DNA of 64,000 nucleotides from Oscheius tipulae (Eukaryota; Nematoda; Chromadorea; Rhabditida; Rhabditidae), in assembly GCA_037178975.1 (NCBI GenBank), contig JASJZH010000006.1, forward strand, positions 10,354,001 to 10,418,000, read 5' to 3'. The position numbers and the translations under genes are program-made. Numbering within the stretch: position 1 is the first letter of the stretch; each line of letters begins with the position of its first letter. Below are positions 11,579-22,618 of this stretch, in pieces. Below the pieces are notes generated by a model. It did not search any database and was not told the DNA's origin. It was given only the letters and a program-made list of their open reading frames with translations.

Positions 11579-12908
11579 TCGTCTGTCCATCTCGCTTTGT
11601 GATAAATGTCTCTCTCTATCTCTCTCTAACGATAAAGTCGATATCTGCTTTGTTTTTGACCGTTCCCCGTTCAGGGAAATGACAGCAGGTGACATATCGT
11701 TCAGAGATCTGAATTGTTCCAAGGCCGTACAAGTTCATGTGGAGTGAAGGTCTCTCGTGTTTGGTAGGAAAAGTGCAGTAATCTAGGTCACCTGCTTTGT
11801 AGTCGTAATCTCAGGTAGACATTCAGGAGAACTGTTATCCAGCCTCACAATTTTTGGTATGTCTGAAATGTTCGTAAGTTTTGCCAAAATATGTTAGCTT
11901 CTGTCAAGCCTTTGTCAAGCTTCTTCAACATGTACATTTTTGTCAATTTTCATTAAATGAGGTCTCCTTCATTCAAATTATGTCTATTGTCAAAGAATTT
12001 CGGATTTAACCAAACTTTACCAACTTTGCGGCTCTTCTTTTGCCAATGCCAGTCAATTTCAATGAGCTTCGTCTATTTATGTCGTTTCCTGTCGTGTCAA
12101 ACTTTTGTCAGGTTATGTCCAAATGCACAAGCTTGTGAGCTTTAATCAATTTGCAGCTTCTTCTGCCAAGTTGTTAAAGCATATCAGCTTGAGTCAAATG
12201 TTATAACGTAACGGTAGATGACATCTTCTGCAAAATTCACTTTGTTAATGTCTTTTTCTGTCAAAGTTACGTCCATTTTCGTCAGGGTATGTCCCTTTGG
12301 CAAGCTTATGCATTGGTCACAATTGTCTAAATACTATTTTCCCGCAGAACAGCATCTTTTCCCTTTCGTCCCTCTTTTCGAGAGATTCGCATCCTTAATC
12401 GATTTCGCCGTTTTCGATTGAACAGATGTTCCAGCGCCGCCCCTACCAGATGCATAATTACCTGTCAGGCCATTTCACACAAAAATCGTGGCTTGCCGCG
12501 CTGCGTCCGCCCGCAACGCGATTCCAGGTTCAAACGCAAAGGGGCCGACGGAGCACAAATACGCAATCCAATCAGCACAATCTTGAGCCTTCCATGCTTG
12601 TTTATTATGGAGAAACAACATTTTTCTCATGTATAGCACTTTACACGAGTTTTATTTTTAAAAAAACTGCGTAAAAAGCATTTAGAACTAGACATTTTTA
12701 TAGCGTGTTGTTAAAAAATAAACAAAATTATCCATTTTTCATACTTATTACTCATTTTGATCAAAATCTACACTCAACTATGATTCCAAAGCAGATTCAG
12801 CATGTTTATTTTGGATATCTTCCCATGTTTCACCTCGATCTCCTTTCAAAACACCTTAAAAAGCTATTTTTTTTAGCGAACTTCGAGGTAATACGGGTAC
12901 CTACGGCC
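11579..12908. other. intergenic, rich in degenerate TGTCAA repeats
   Basis: From about 11850 to 12330 the words TGTCAA, TGTCAAG and CAAGCTT recur, and two segments (12097-12154 and about 12270-12325) align as degenerate copies with the shared core GTCAGG-TATGTCC followed by CAAGCTT. Open frames at 12418-12674 lack domains. The ABC transporter promoter and its likely outron end at TTTTTTTTAG near 12878. Confidence 0.45.
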
Positions 12909-15900
12909 ATGGGCGAGAATTTCCTTGAGGAATTCTGTGGCTCCGCCAACGGCTCATGGTTTTTAACGAAGTACCTCGTCGATTTGGATCGTCATATGCT
13001 CACAAATTGTGGTGAAGCTGCTCTCATATCAATCCTGCAACTTAGTCTGTTGGTTAACGTTCTCATCAATGGCTGGATGATCTTTGTAAGTTTGCCATTT
13101 TTCTTTATTCAATGGTTTTCAGGGTCGTTTCCCAAGATACACGAGCTACGACAACCTCGACTACTACTATTGGAGCAAATTTTTTATCATCTTCGTGTGC
13201 CTTGTTATTCTGCTGGTCTCATTTGTGATCTCATTCTTCGAGTTATACCATCTACCACTGGTAATCAAAATAGAGGAAGGACTCATGCTTCTCGTCTGGA
13301 CGGCTATGCTTCTCGTGTGGTTCTTTTCAATCCGGCATAGAAGGTGAGTCTCTTTAAATTTTTGTAGCTTTTATAATTTCAGTATCACCCGGAAAGGATC
13401 TCTCACCTTCTGTCAATTTCTCGCTTCCAAAGGAATCTTTCTCGTCTGCGGACAGCGTTCTCGAATCTATGGATTTCTGTCCCTTCAGGCCATTCTAATC
13501 GATGCCGTGGCAGTTTTATTGGTTGTTTACGGCATCATTCACTGGGTTGAAAAGCGAGAGATTCAGTAAGCTGGCATGTCTTGATTTGAAATTTCCTTTC
13601 TTTCAGTAGGATAGTTGGTCACCGACGGCTGGACGATGACGGGAACGAGATTCTGAACACAGAAGCTGATGAGGGAGCCAACGGCTTTTCGAAAATATTC
13701 TTCTTGTGGACTAATCCTTTGATTTCAAAGGGTGGCAAGGGTTTTCTGCGAACGGTAAGAGATTTCTTAAGCTTTTGGCTCAAGTAAACAGATAATTGTG
13801 ATCACAGCGTTGAAACATGCATGCAAACCCCAAAAATAGGTACATAGTCTGTTCAGCCAACAGCGGAAAAGACAATCCTTTGAAAAATCTAGGAAAAACT
13901 GATCCTACAAAGAACAAAACGTAATACACTGTCGTTTCCGCTGACTGACTCAACATTTGAAGTAGTCCAAAATTTACAAAGATCAACATTAAGTCTTCCA
14001 CAAAAGTACCTGATTTAGAAATTTTCAGATAGAAGATCTCTATCAGCTCCCTCCCTCCCTGAACGTTCAAAATGTCGAAGCACACTTTGTCGAGAACTCT
14101 CCAACTTTCTTCACTGACGCCGAAAAATTCTCCGTTTACAGGTAAAACTTATTATTATCGCATACCGTCGTTATAGATCTCTTCTGAAGTCATTTGGATG
14201 CGAATTCATTCTTTTGGCTGTTCTTCGACTCTCTGCCGATGCATTCACTTTCTGTGGACCGATTCTGCTTCGTTTTCTTGTGGAATCACTAGAACTGTCT
14301 GTGCCTACAGACGACGGTGTCTATCTCGCCCTAGCCGTCACTTTTTGCACATTCTTGGCTTCCATGTTTAACAATCACTTTAACTTCTACGTCACGAAGA
14401 TTGGCATGAAGTAAGAATTCTGTTTGCTTTTTTACTTCAGTTTTAGGGTCAAGACAGCTCTAATCACTGCAATCTACGACAAACTTCTTCGGGTTCCCTA
14501 TTCGGAACTTTCGCCATCTTCCGGTCAAATCATGAACTATGTCTCGACCGACGTAGACAGGATTGTCAACTTTTGCAATTCGTTTCATCAGTTCTGGGCA
14601 ATGCCAATTCAGCTGGTGGTGGCTCTGTTTCTTCTCTACAGACAGGTACTTTGCTTTTTGCTTAAGTTATAAAATTTTACAGGTTGGCAAGGCATTTTTG
14701 GCTGGAGTGGTCACCGCTCTCATACTCATTCCAGTCAATCAAGTCATTACGGTGTTGATTGGACGAATGTCAGAAAAGTTTATGCATTGGAAGGATCAGC
14801 GAATGAAGGTAAGCAATGATTTTTCTTTTTAAAAACTTTCTTTAGTGTATCCAAGAACTGGTAGAGAACATCCGCACGATTAAATCCTCAAACTTGGAGC
14901 ACTTCTTTTCAGAGAAGATTGGGAAGGCTAGAGAACAGGAACTGTACTACCTCAAGATCAGAAAGTACCTCGACGCTGTCTGTGTATACCTCTGGGCTTC
15001 TGCTCCTCTTCTCATCCAAATTTCCATCTTCACCGTCTTCGTATGGGTCTACCAGATGAAAATGACCGCCGGAGTAGTACGTTATACTTCAATTTTTGCT
15101 CTATAACAACGCGAGCTCGTAGATACCTAGATAATACGGGCGAGTATTTAAGTACGAAACAACCTAGTTAAATTCGGTCCTGCTACCAGGGCGGAACAGG
15201 AACATACTCTCGGGCCACCTAGGGGATGTTTGGCTGTCAATTCGAAACACTATAATTCTGTCAAAACTGTACCGGTCCAGAATCAATATGGCTTGCGAGC
15301 CACTCGCAAAAATAAAAGTAGTCTAGAGTTTAAACTAAGATAATACGGAAAACATCTTTTTAATCCGCCATTCAAATCTTGGCTACAAAACTGAATTTTC
15401 AGGTATACCCAGTGATTGCCCTGATCTCGATGCTCATCATGCCTTTGAACGCCTTCCCTTGGGTCTTGAACGGAATGATCGAGTCCTGGGTCTCTCTCAA
15501 ACGCTTGGAACGCTTCTTTGCATTGAAAAACATCGACTACCACCGGATCTACTGTCAGAACGACGAACGTCGTTGTTTACTCTATCTCCGCCAGGGATCC
15601 TTCTTCTGGGACTTCCCGGAGCTGCCAACAGTCTCCGACTTTACTCTTATCGGCGGAGCCGGCCACATTATTGGAATCACGGGAGACGTGGGCTGTGGGA
15701 AATCAACGCTTTTGATGGGACTGCTGGGAGAGACACGTATACCCGATAATCAGCAAATTGGAATCACGAAAGAGAGCACAAAGGGAATCACCTATGTCGG
15801 ACAGGAGAGATGGCTGAGTCGAGGTGTGAAAAGCTGCAAGCCACTAACTTCAAACGTTTTCAGGTACCATAAGAGACAACATTCTTATGGGAAGTCACTA

Positions 15901-18900
15901 TGACGAATCTCTCTACAAGTCCGTCCTCATAGGGTCTTGCTTGAAGAACGATCTTAACGTAACGAATACATACTTTTTACTTATTATTTTCCAGAACTTC
16001 CCCGGAGGAGACCAGTACATAATCTCTGAGAATGGAGCGACTTTGAGCGGGGGACAGAGAACAAGAGTAGTCATAGCTCGTGCTCTGTATCAGAACACTG
16101 CTATCTATCTCTTCGACGAGCCATTCTCATCCTTGGATAGTCATGTAGCAAGACAGGTCTTCCAAATGGTTTATCCCTTAACTTCCCTTAAAACTGCTGT
16201 CGTTTAGGGTATCCGAACTCTTAAGGCCCGTGAAAAGCTCGTTATCATTGCCAGTCACGACATTATGAAACTGTGTGAAACGGATCACATCATCAAGCTG
16301 AACAACAGAGGTCTGGTGGAGACACAAGGACATCCTTCGATCGTGTATCCGAATGAGTTCAACAAAATGATGATGACTTCTGTGGAAGACGAATTCAATG
16401 TGGATGAGGATTTCGCCGAGAAGGTGTTCGAGCGCGAAGAAGAGAAACAGGTAAATCGGATTATCAGAGTAGTAGAACAGCAGTTCGGAGTTTCTTTGTC
16501 TTTAAGACGATACGGGCTACTAAGACAGTATCAGAAATTCATTTCGATAAGGTGCGGGAGATACGTTAACTGATACTCGAGATGGTACAAGCGAGGCAGG
16601 CTGGCTACCGAGAGAGTACGGGAAAGACATTCTACGTACACCTAAACATTTGGGAAAAGCAGGTCTGACTACCAAAATAGTACAGAAGTGTGTCTGACGA
16701 TCTATAGAATTTCAGATTTTCATGGGTACAGATACAGACACTTAGGTTGTAATTTAATGGCTGTCTTAGGTTGGTGCAGTTAAAGCCAACGTCTACTTCA
16801 CCTACTTCCACTCAATGGGATGCGTGCTCACTATTGGAATCCTTGCTGCTTTGGCTGCAATGCAGTTGACAAAGAACGGATCCGACTGGTGGCTGAGTAG
16901 ATGGACCATGAATCAGACAAACACGACAACATCCAGTCTAAAGGAATATCTAAAAGGAGAGCATGAGTTGGAGTATGGAAACGGCTTACCCCTCTGAAGA
17001 TTGACTTCAGATACATCGAGGAGGATCACTGGGACCGATCCATGTACTTCTTGACAATTTACGCTATCATTGCTGCCTGCAACACTCTTTTCACACTGAT
17101 TCGAGCGTTTTTGTTCGCTTACGGTGGAATAGAAGGAGCTAAGATTCTTCATGAGAATCTGCTGGCCCGCTTGTTGAAAGTGAGAGCTTATAAGTTCGGT
17201 TCATGGCGTTTTAGACAACGGTTCTCTGGTGGGAACGTACCCCGAGTGGAAGAGTAGTCAATCGGCTATGTTCTGACATCTATACAGTCGATGACAATCT
17301 TCCCTTTGTGGTAAATTTTTCGTCACACTTTTTGAAAACCAGATTTTAGCTCAACATCTTCCTCGCGTCATTGTTCACTCTCACTGGAGCTATGGTGGTC
17401 TCGATAGTTGGACTACCCTATATCATCCCAGTCATGCTTGTACTCGCTGTGATTTATCACTACATACAGAAACATTACAGGTTTGCTTCAGGTTTGTGTA
17501 AGCTTATAACAACCTTAGAAAGACCACTGTCGAACTTAAACGACTGTGCTCAATGAGTCTGTCTCCACTGTACTCGCATCTTTCGGACTCTGTCAACGGA
17601 CTAGTGACCATTAGAGCACACAAATACGTGGAACAGTACTGTCAAAAGTTGAGGACGCTGCTTACATTGAACCTCCGTGCACAGTACTCTTCAAATGCTG
17701 CCAGTCAATGGCTTAACATTCGACTCTCCATGATTGCTGTATTCGTAGTCGCTGCCATTACGTTCTTGGCTATCATTCAACATAGGATCACCAACAAAGT
17801 TGATTCAGGTACGACAAGAAACAGAGAGGCAAAACATTTTCCCACCAAATGTTCCAGGCCTTGTCGGATTAGCAATCACCTACGCGCTCTCCTTGACCAG
17901 CTTGCTGAACGGACTTCTCGGCTCCTTCATTGAGACCGAAAAAGAAATGGTCTCAGTCGAAAGAATAGATGAGTACACGGAAGGTGATATCCTGCCCGAA
18001 GAACCAAGACACGGACAGAAATCGTTCCCTGTAGAACTGCAAGGGAAAATTGAGTTCACCAACGTCAATATGAAGTACTATGAGGAAGCACCCCTCGCGC
18101 TGGACAATGTGAGCTTCACCATACCTCCTGGATCCAGATGTGCTGTTCTGGGAAGAACCGGCAGTGGAAAGAGCTCTATTTTCCATGTAAGGATTGCATA
18201 TTTTTTGATATCTCTCGTTTTAGACCATTCTGAGGACAGCTCCGTATCAAAGTGGAAAAGTGGCGATTGACGGCGTCGATGTCAAGACCCTGTCTCTCAA
18301 GGTTCTTCGTTCAATAGTCGGCTACATTCCGCAACATCCTTTCATCTTCAAGTAAGGGCTTTGTGTACCTTCTAAACCATTTATCAGTGGAACATTTTAC
18401 GAAAATGTCACACTCTTCACTCCTGGAGCCGATCACAGTCATGTGATGACCATGGCTCGAGTAGTTGGATTGGAAAGTCTTGTCCAACGTTTGGGTGGTC
18501 TCGACGGATTCATACAAGAGGATGGAAGCAACATTTCTTACGGGGAGAAGCAAATAATGTCTATTTTTCGGGTGCTGCTATCGAAGCCGAAGGTGAGTAC
18601 ATTTTCGAATCTGACGATGGATATTTTAAAATTTTTGGACACAACTTTTTTCTCTATCCGATGACTGAAAGTAGTATTTGCTTGTGAAAATGCTGCTCTT
18701 AACATTAGCCTTTCAGATAGTATTGGTGGATGAGGGAACCTCCTATGTGGATCTGACAACTCACAAGAAGATGACCGATCTCCTTAACACACATCTTCAT
18801 CATTCTACAATCGTCTCAATCATCCACAACAAGTTGGGAATGGAAGGATTTGACATGCTTCTAGAAATGTGTTCTGGACGTCCGCTGTGCACGACGTCGT

Positions 18901-18947
18901 TGACAGACGGCGGCTCCGGTGATGAGGACCTATTAGAAGGATCTTAA
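12909..18947 (+). CDS. ABC transporter subfamily C, MRP7/ABCC10-like full transporter
   Basis: A long multi-exon gene encodes TMD0-TMD1-NBD1-TMD2-NBD2, an ATP-driven exporter of organic anions or drugs across a membrane. The start MGENFLEEFCG is chosen because it resembles ABCC10 N-termini; an in-frame ATG at 12780 is unlikely. About five helices form TMD0 (12909-13570). NBD1 carries Walker A GDVGCGKST, Q-loop VGQERW, signature LSGGQ, Walker B AIYLFDEP and switch IASHD. TMD2 includes TPSGRVVNRLCSDIYTVDD. NBD2 carries Walker A GRTGSGKSS, Q-loop PQHPF, an altered signature ISYGEKQ, Walker B IVLVDEGTS and switch IIHNK. The stop is at 18945. NBD1 therefore looks canonical and NBD2 altered, the reverse of most ABCC proteins. 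Two longer introns (15079-15402 and 16452-16772) carry TACGGG repeats. Confidence 0.9.
15079..15402 (+). repeat. ABC transporter intron with TACGGG-type repeats
   Basis: An enlarged intron between the exon ending MTAGVV and the exon beginning VYPVIALISML. It contains ATAATACGGGC near 15131, AGATAATACGG near 15338, and GTCAA/GTCAAA words near 15237 and 15259. The same TACGGG word recurs in other introns of the window. Confidence 0.4.
16452..16772 (+). repeat. ABC transporter intron with TACGGG-type repeats
   Basis: An enlarged intron between NBD1 and TMD2 exons. It contains GATACGGGC near 16509, GCGGGAGATACG near 16554 and AGTACGGG near 16615, plus several GATAC/GTACAG words. It appears to belong to the same dispersed motif family as the channel-gene intron at 25.1-25.5 kb. 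Confidence 0.4.
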
Positions 18948-19257
18948 ATTGTTACTTTTCATGTTATCCTACTTTTCCCAAAGTCAGGAATTTACCCCGG
19001 GTCGAATCTAGTTTTAATTATTCTACGTCTTTGCATATATCTGTGAAATAAAGTTCCGGTCTGTTATCCAACCTCTTCAAAGTCCTCAAATTAAATTGCG
19101 AAGTGCAGAATGATGACCTGCCGGAGTGGAGGATGCAATCAGGTAAAGGCGATTTCAATTTACGAACTGGGATTGGCCGGCAAATTGGCGAAGAGCCAAA
19201 CAATGAGCAGTCTAAGCATTCGCTAATAACCATCTGGCTTTGTAGGAGGAAGTTTCA

Positions 19258-19445
19258 CTTCCTTTCTGTTTCTCTGTCTCTCTGTTTCTCTGCCTATTTG
19301 GCTATCTTTCGCTTGGTATCTCTATTTCTCTGTTTTTCTATTTCACTGTCTCTCTGCCTTTCTGTCCCCCTGTTTCTCTGTCTCTCAGTCTTTCAGTCTC
19401 TTAGTCTCTCCATCTTTTTGTCTTTCTATGTTTCTGTCACTCTAT
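19258..19445 (+). repeat. degenerate TCTCTGTT-type microsatellite
   Basis: About 190 bases made of imperfect copies of TCTCTGTT, TCTCTGCC and TTTCTGTC. It creates a Leu/Ser/Phe-rich open frame by chance. A shorter tract of the same kind lies near 29765. Confidence 0.75.
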
Positions 19446-20399
19446 CATCATGCAAGACCAATACAAATTTAGAATTGATGTAGACACTACTTTTTGTATC
19501 CACACGCGAGCCCCCAGTCTCACTCCCTTTCCCTAGAGTATCTTTTCACGAGAGCCTGCTTTTTAAGTGGATTATTGCTGCAATTTGAGAGCGAGGCCAA
19601 GAAGGAACTGTTTAAGTCTTTTTTTTCCTCTTCTCAAGAGGTCATCTCGGTGCCAGGATGTTTGTATACAATTTTACTGAAATCCGATACGTTTCGCAGC
19701 TGAGCCTAGGTCACTCAACTCCTGCTTCGATTTTTTTCCATCTATTTTAATCGCGGGCCATATATTTTGCAATCAGGCCACCCATAACTACTTGAGAATA
19801 GGGATCAGCAGGTCTTGTCCTAAATTCTCGAAAAGTGCTCCCCTCTCAGTCTTCTGATGAAAGTACTTGAGACTCATCCTCTCTCTCCGTCCACGTGACG
19901 GCTGCAGTTGCTTTTGTTTGTAGCTGTAGTTGCGTAGATGTCTATTGTTCTCTCTGCTACTACAGTGTTTGTTTGGTTTTGAGAGACAAGCTCTATTTTC
20001 TCAATGGTTCTCTTATTTCGGGGGTCCTAGGCTTGTTCTACGGTAGTCTGGCTCGAGATTGTTCACATTCAGCGTAACCTAATCGTAGTTTCTTTTCAAC
20101 CAATGTGTGCATTTGTAGCCGTCGCCGATCTCCATTTATAACTTCTGCAGGTAGAGAAGCAGCTGCCCATCCAGCCTTTTGCTAATTGGCCCGTATATTG
20201 GAAGAAATTTTCTTTTCACGCAAAACAAATGTCATGAGGGTGAAGACAACAAATTTGGGTTCATTGATACTTGGAACCTTGGAAAATTTCGAATCTTCAT
20301 CGATCTCTGCCCATTTCACGCTTGATATGTATGTGATGCGTTAATCTCTGCTGAAAATCTTGATGGTCAGTTTGGAAAAATGCAAATCTGCCCCAGTCT

Positions 20400-20428
20400 T
20401 GTTCTCTCTCTCTCTCTCTCTCTCTATG
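20400..20428 (+). repeat. (CT)n microsatellite
   Basis: A run of CT dinucleotides (TCTCTCTCTCTCTCTCTCTC) directly visible in the sequence. Confidence 0.9.
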
Positions 20429-22300
20429 TAGTACTCTTAGTGTCCACCAGAAACCTCGTTGTGACTCGACCAACCGGAATAAAAACCAACTTTTGTCAAT
20501 TTGTAGATCATCTGGACAATTTGAGACACAGGGGGATATGAGGAAGAGCAGCCGCGTTCGCACCCTCCTCGTGTAATGACCGGATTCTCATGGCTACTAA
20601 TGCATCTCTGATACAGAGCACACTTCTAGGTCAACAAGCGCTTTCAGCTACCCCCTGGGGCAGTCTCTGCCCCAGCTCCAAATCTTAATTACTTGGCAGA
20701 GAAAACACAGGCTCCTCCAGTTTTGTGTGTGTGTGTGTTAAAGACACTTGATACTCATTTTGCGCACTGTCTTTTGATTCGAAGCCTATTTGACAAGAGG
20801 CGTACGAGAGAGCGAGAGATGACTATACAAACTATTGTTCATCTAGACTCATGTGGCTCTAACAGATGGTCGTCCAGTTATAAACTTAGACTAAACAAGC
20901 TTCCCCTTATTCTCGCTTATCTCTATAATAGAACCGAAACAGGGGACTGCACTCAGATTACCTCGTTAGTTGTGTGCAGACAGGCATGATCTTTGAGGGT
21001 GTTCCTAATGGAATGACCGCACTTTTCCCTCTTTCTACTCATTTTATGGAGTAGGTCATCAGGTTCGCTCAAGGAACAAACGAGACTTCCATCTCTTCAC
21101 CAAATTTGCTGTCCTATGAGAAAATGTTAGCGTTTGGAAGTTGTTTAAGTTTATGCAGTGATATCCTCGTGATGCTCAGGCGGCTCCCAAAGGACACATC
21201 AGTCGTAGACACTATCATTGCTGCATCAGAGACGTTTGTTTCTCCTTGTTATTCCCGAGCACATTATGGTCCTTGATGTGCTTTATATTGTACTCATCCT
21301 AAGTCTTCGCGTTAGGCGAAGATCTATATTGGCAGTTAGGATTCATCTAGTGTGGCAAAGTTTTCCTCCCCTATTCTCACGGCGTGTGGGAACAACGTCC
21401 TCCTAGTATAACAAACGACTGCTTTAAAATTCTGCGTTTCCAGATGCACGCCTTTGTTTTGGTCTCATTAGCGAACCTTTCGGCAGTTGTTCTTCCTCAT
21501 CTGTGCATTTTTTGTTCACACGTGCAGTCAAACACATGCTTAAGAAGGCGCCTGTATTGTTTTTGTCCAAGGTCGCAGGAAGAAGTTGAATTTGGGAACT
21601 GGCTGAAAACGTAGAAAATCAATGTTCTAACAAACATATGTTGCCATACCAACTCAAACTACTGTCTAGTTAGAAAGCAAAATTTCGCACCTGTACTGTC
21701 TTTGAAGCAAAATACTCGTCTATAAGCTATTTACTTCACAAGCTTTCCTCCCATACTGTCTCAGCCAATATGGTCTGATTGAGAACATGGGCGATACTGT
21801 AAGCCTTTGTCTTCGACCACAGATCTGTTTGAACTAGTCCCATTGAAAACATAAAGTTTGCCGAGCTCTCGATAAGAGTTTATCCCAAAAGTCTGTTTAA
21901 TCCTGGAACCTTAACCTGTCCTCCCGGCTTTTTTTTTCGCTCCCAGCAGCTGGAAATCACTGGTGTAACCTGAAATCACCGGCGAGCTCATCTATCAAGT
22001 CGTAAGACCATGGAGTCAGTCTGTTGTTTTAGCGACTGCTGGCAGCCGTGTGTGGCCCGCGGTCATTTCTGCACTTCCTTCGTTTTTTTTAGAACTTTGC
22101 AAAGGTCCAATTAAGAATGACTACAGTCTTCTCTGCTCATAATCCTCACTATTGTGTTTTTGTGGTGCGTTACGAGCACTCCGTAGCAACGTCTTTGAAT
22201 AAATCACATGAAAATTAGGCAAGTCCCTCAGCGTCTCATCTTTTGCTCCTATTCTCTCTTTTTCTAAAGTGCAACGGTGTCCGTGCGCACCACGACCCCT

Positions 22301-22375
22301 GGGCTCCATAGCTCAGTTGTTAGCGCTCTGGATCATGAATATGAGCAGCCTGAGCTCGATTCCCGCCTGTTTATC
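22301..22375 (+). other. tRNA-like element (degenerate)
   Basis: GGGCTCCATAGCTCAGTTGTTAG has an A-box-like core (TAGCTCAGTTGTTAG), and AGCTCGATTCCCGCC resembles a B box. D, anticodon and T arms do not pair properly, so it is not a functional tRNA; a decayed tRNA or tRNA-derived element is likelier. Confidence 0.35.
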
Positions 22376-22618
22376 GGGTTTCCGTAGTAGACGACCTGTT
22401 TTATTTAAACTGCTCCTTGTTACCTCTTTGACAACTTGTTGGTTATATTTTTTGCTGCACAGCCTATGAATAGCAAATCGGGCACCCACAAATCTGGAAT
22501 GTTGCCTACATTTCTCTCCTAAGACTACGCATAACGCATTGTACTTTAAAAATTATGACATCGGGTCTTTATGCGAAGATTCAGCCCCTCTTTCAGTTTC
22601 CAGTCCTGATGTGACTAC

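Larger units (their letters stand above)
18948..22300. other. long gene-free stretch
   Basis: No exon chain or domain is supported on either strand. A likely poly(A) signal, AATAAA, lies near 19048. It contains a degenerate TCTCTGTT octamer tract (19258-19445), a (CT)n run near 20404-20427 and a (GT)n run near 20724. The open frame at 19103-19483 is an artefact of the octamer tract. Confidence 0.45.

Noticed and set aside
12418..12674. Overlapping open frames before the ABC transporter
   Set aside because: No domain, no splice sites, and two overlapping frames are equally open.
12780..12908. An earlier ATG (12780) as ABC transporter start
   Set aside because: The 43 extra residues are not family-like, and MGENFLEEFCG at 12909 resembles ABCC10 N-termini and follows an acceptor.
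19103..19483. 126-codon open frame with Leu/Ser/Phe repeats
   Set aside because: It is created by the TCTCTGTT microsatellite.
22301..22375. A functional tRNA gene
   Set aside because: A-box and B-box look right but D, anticodon and T stems do not pair.
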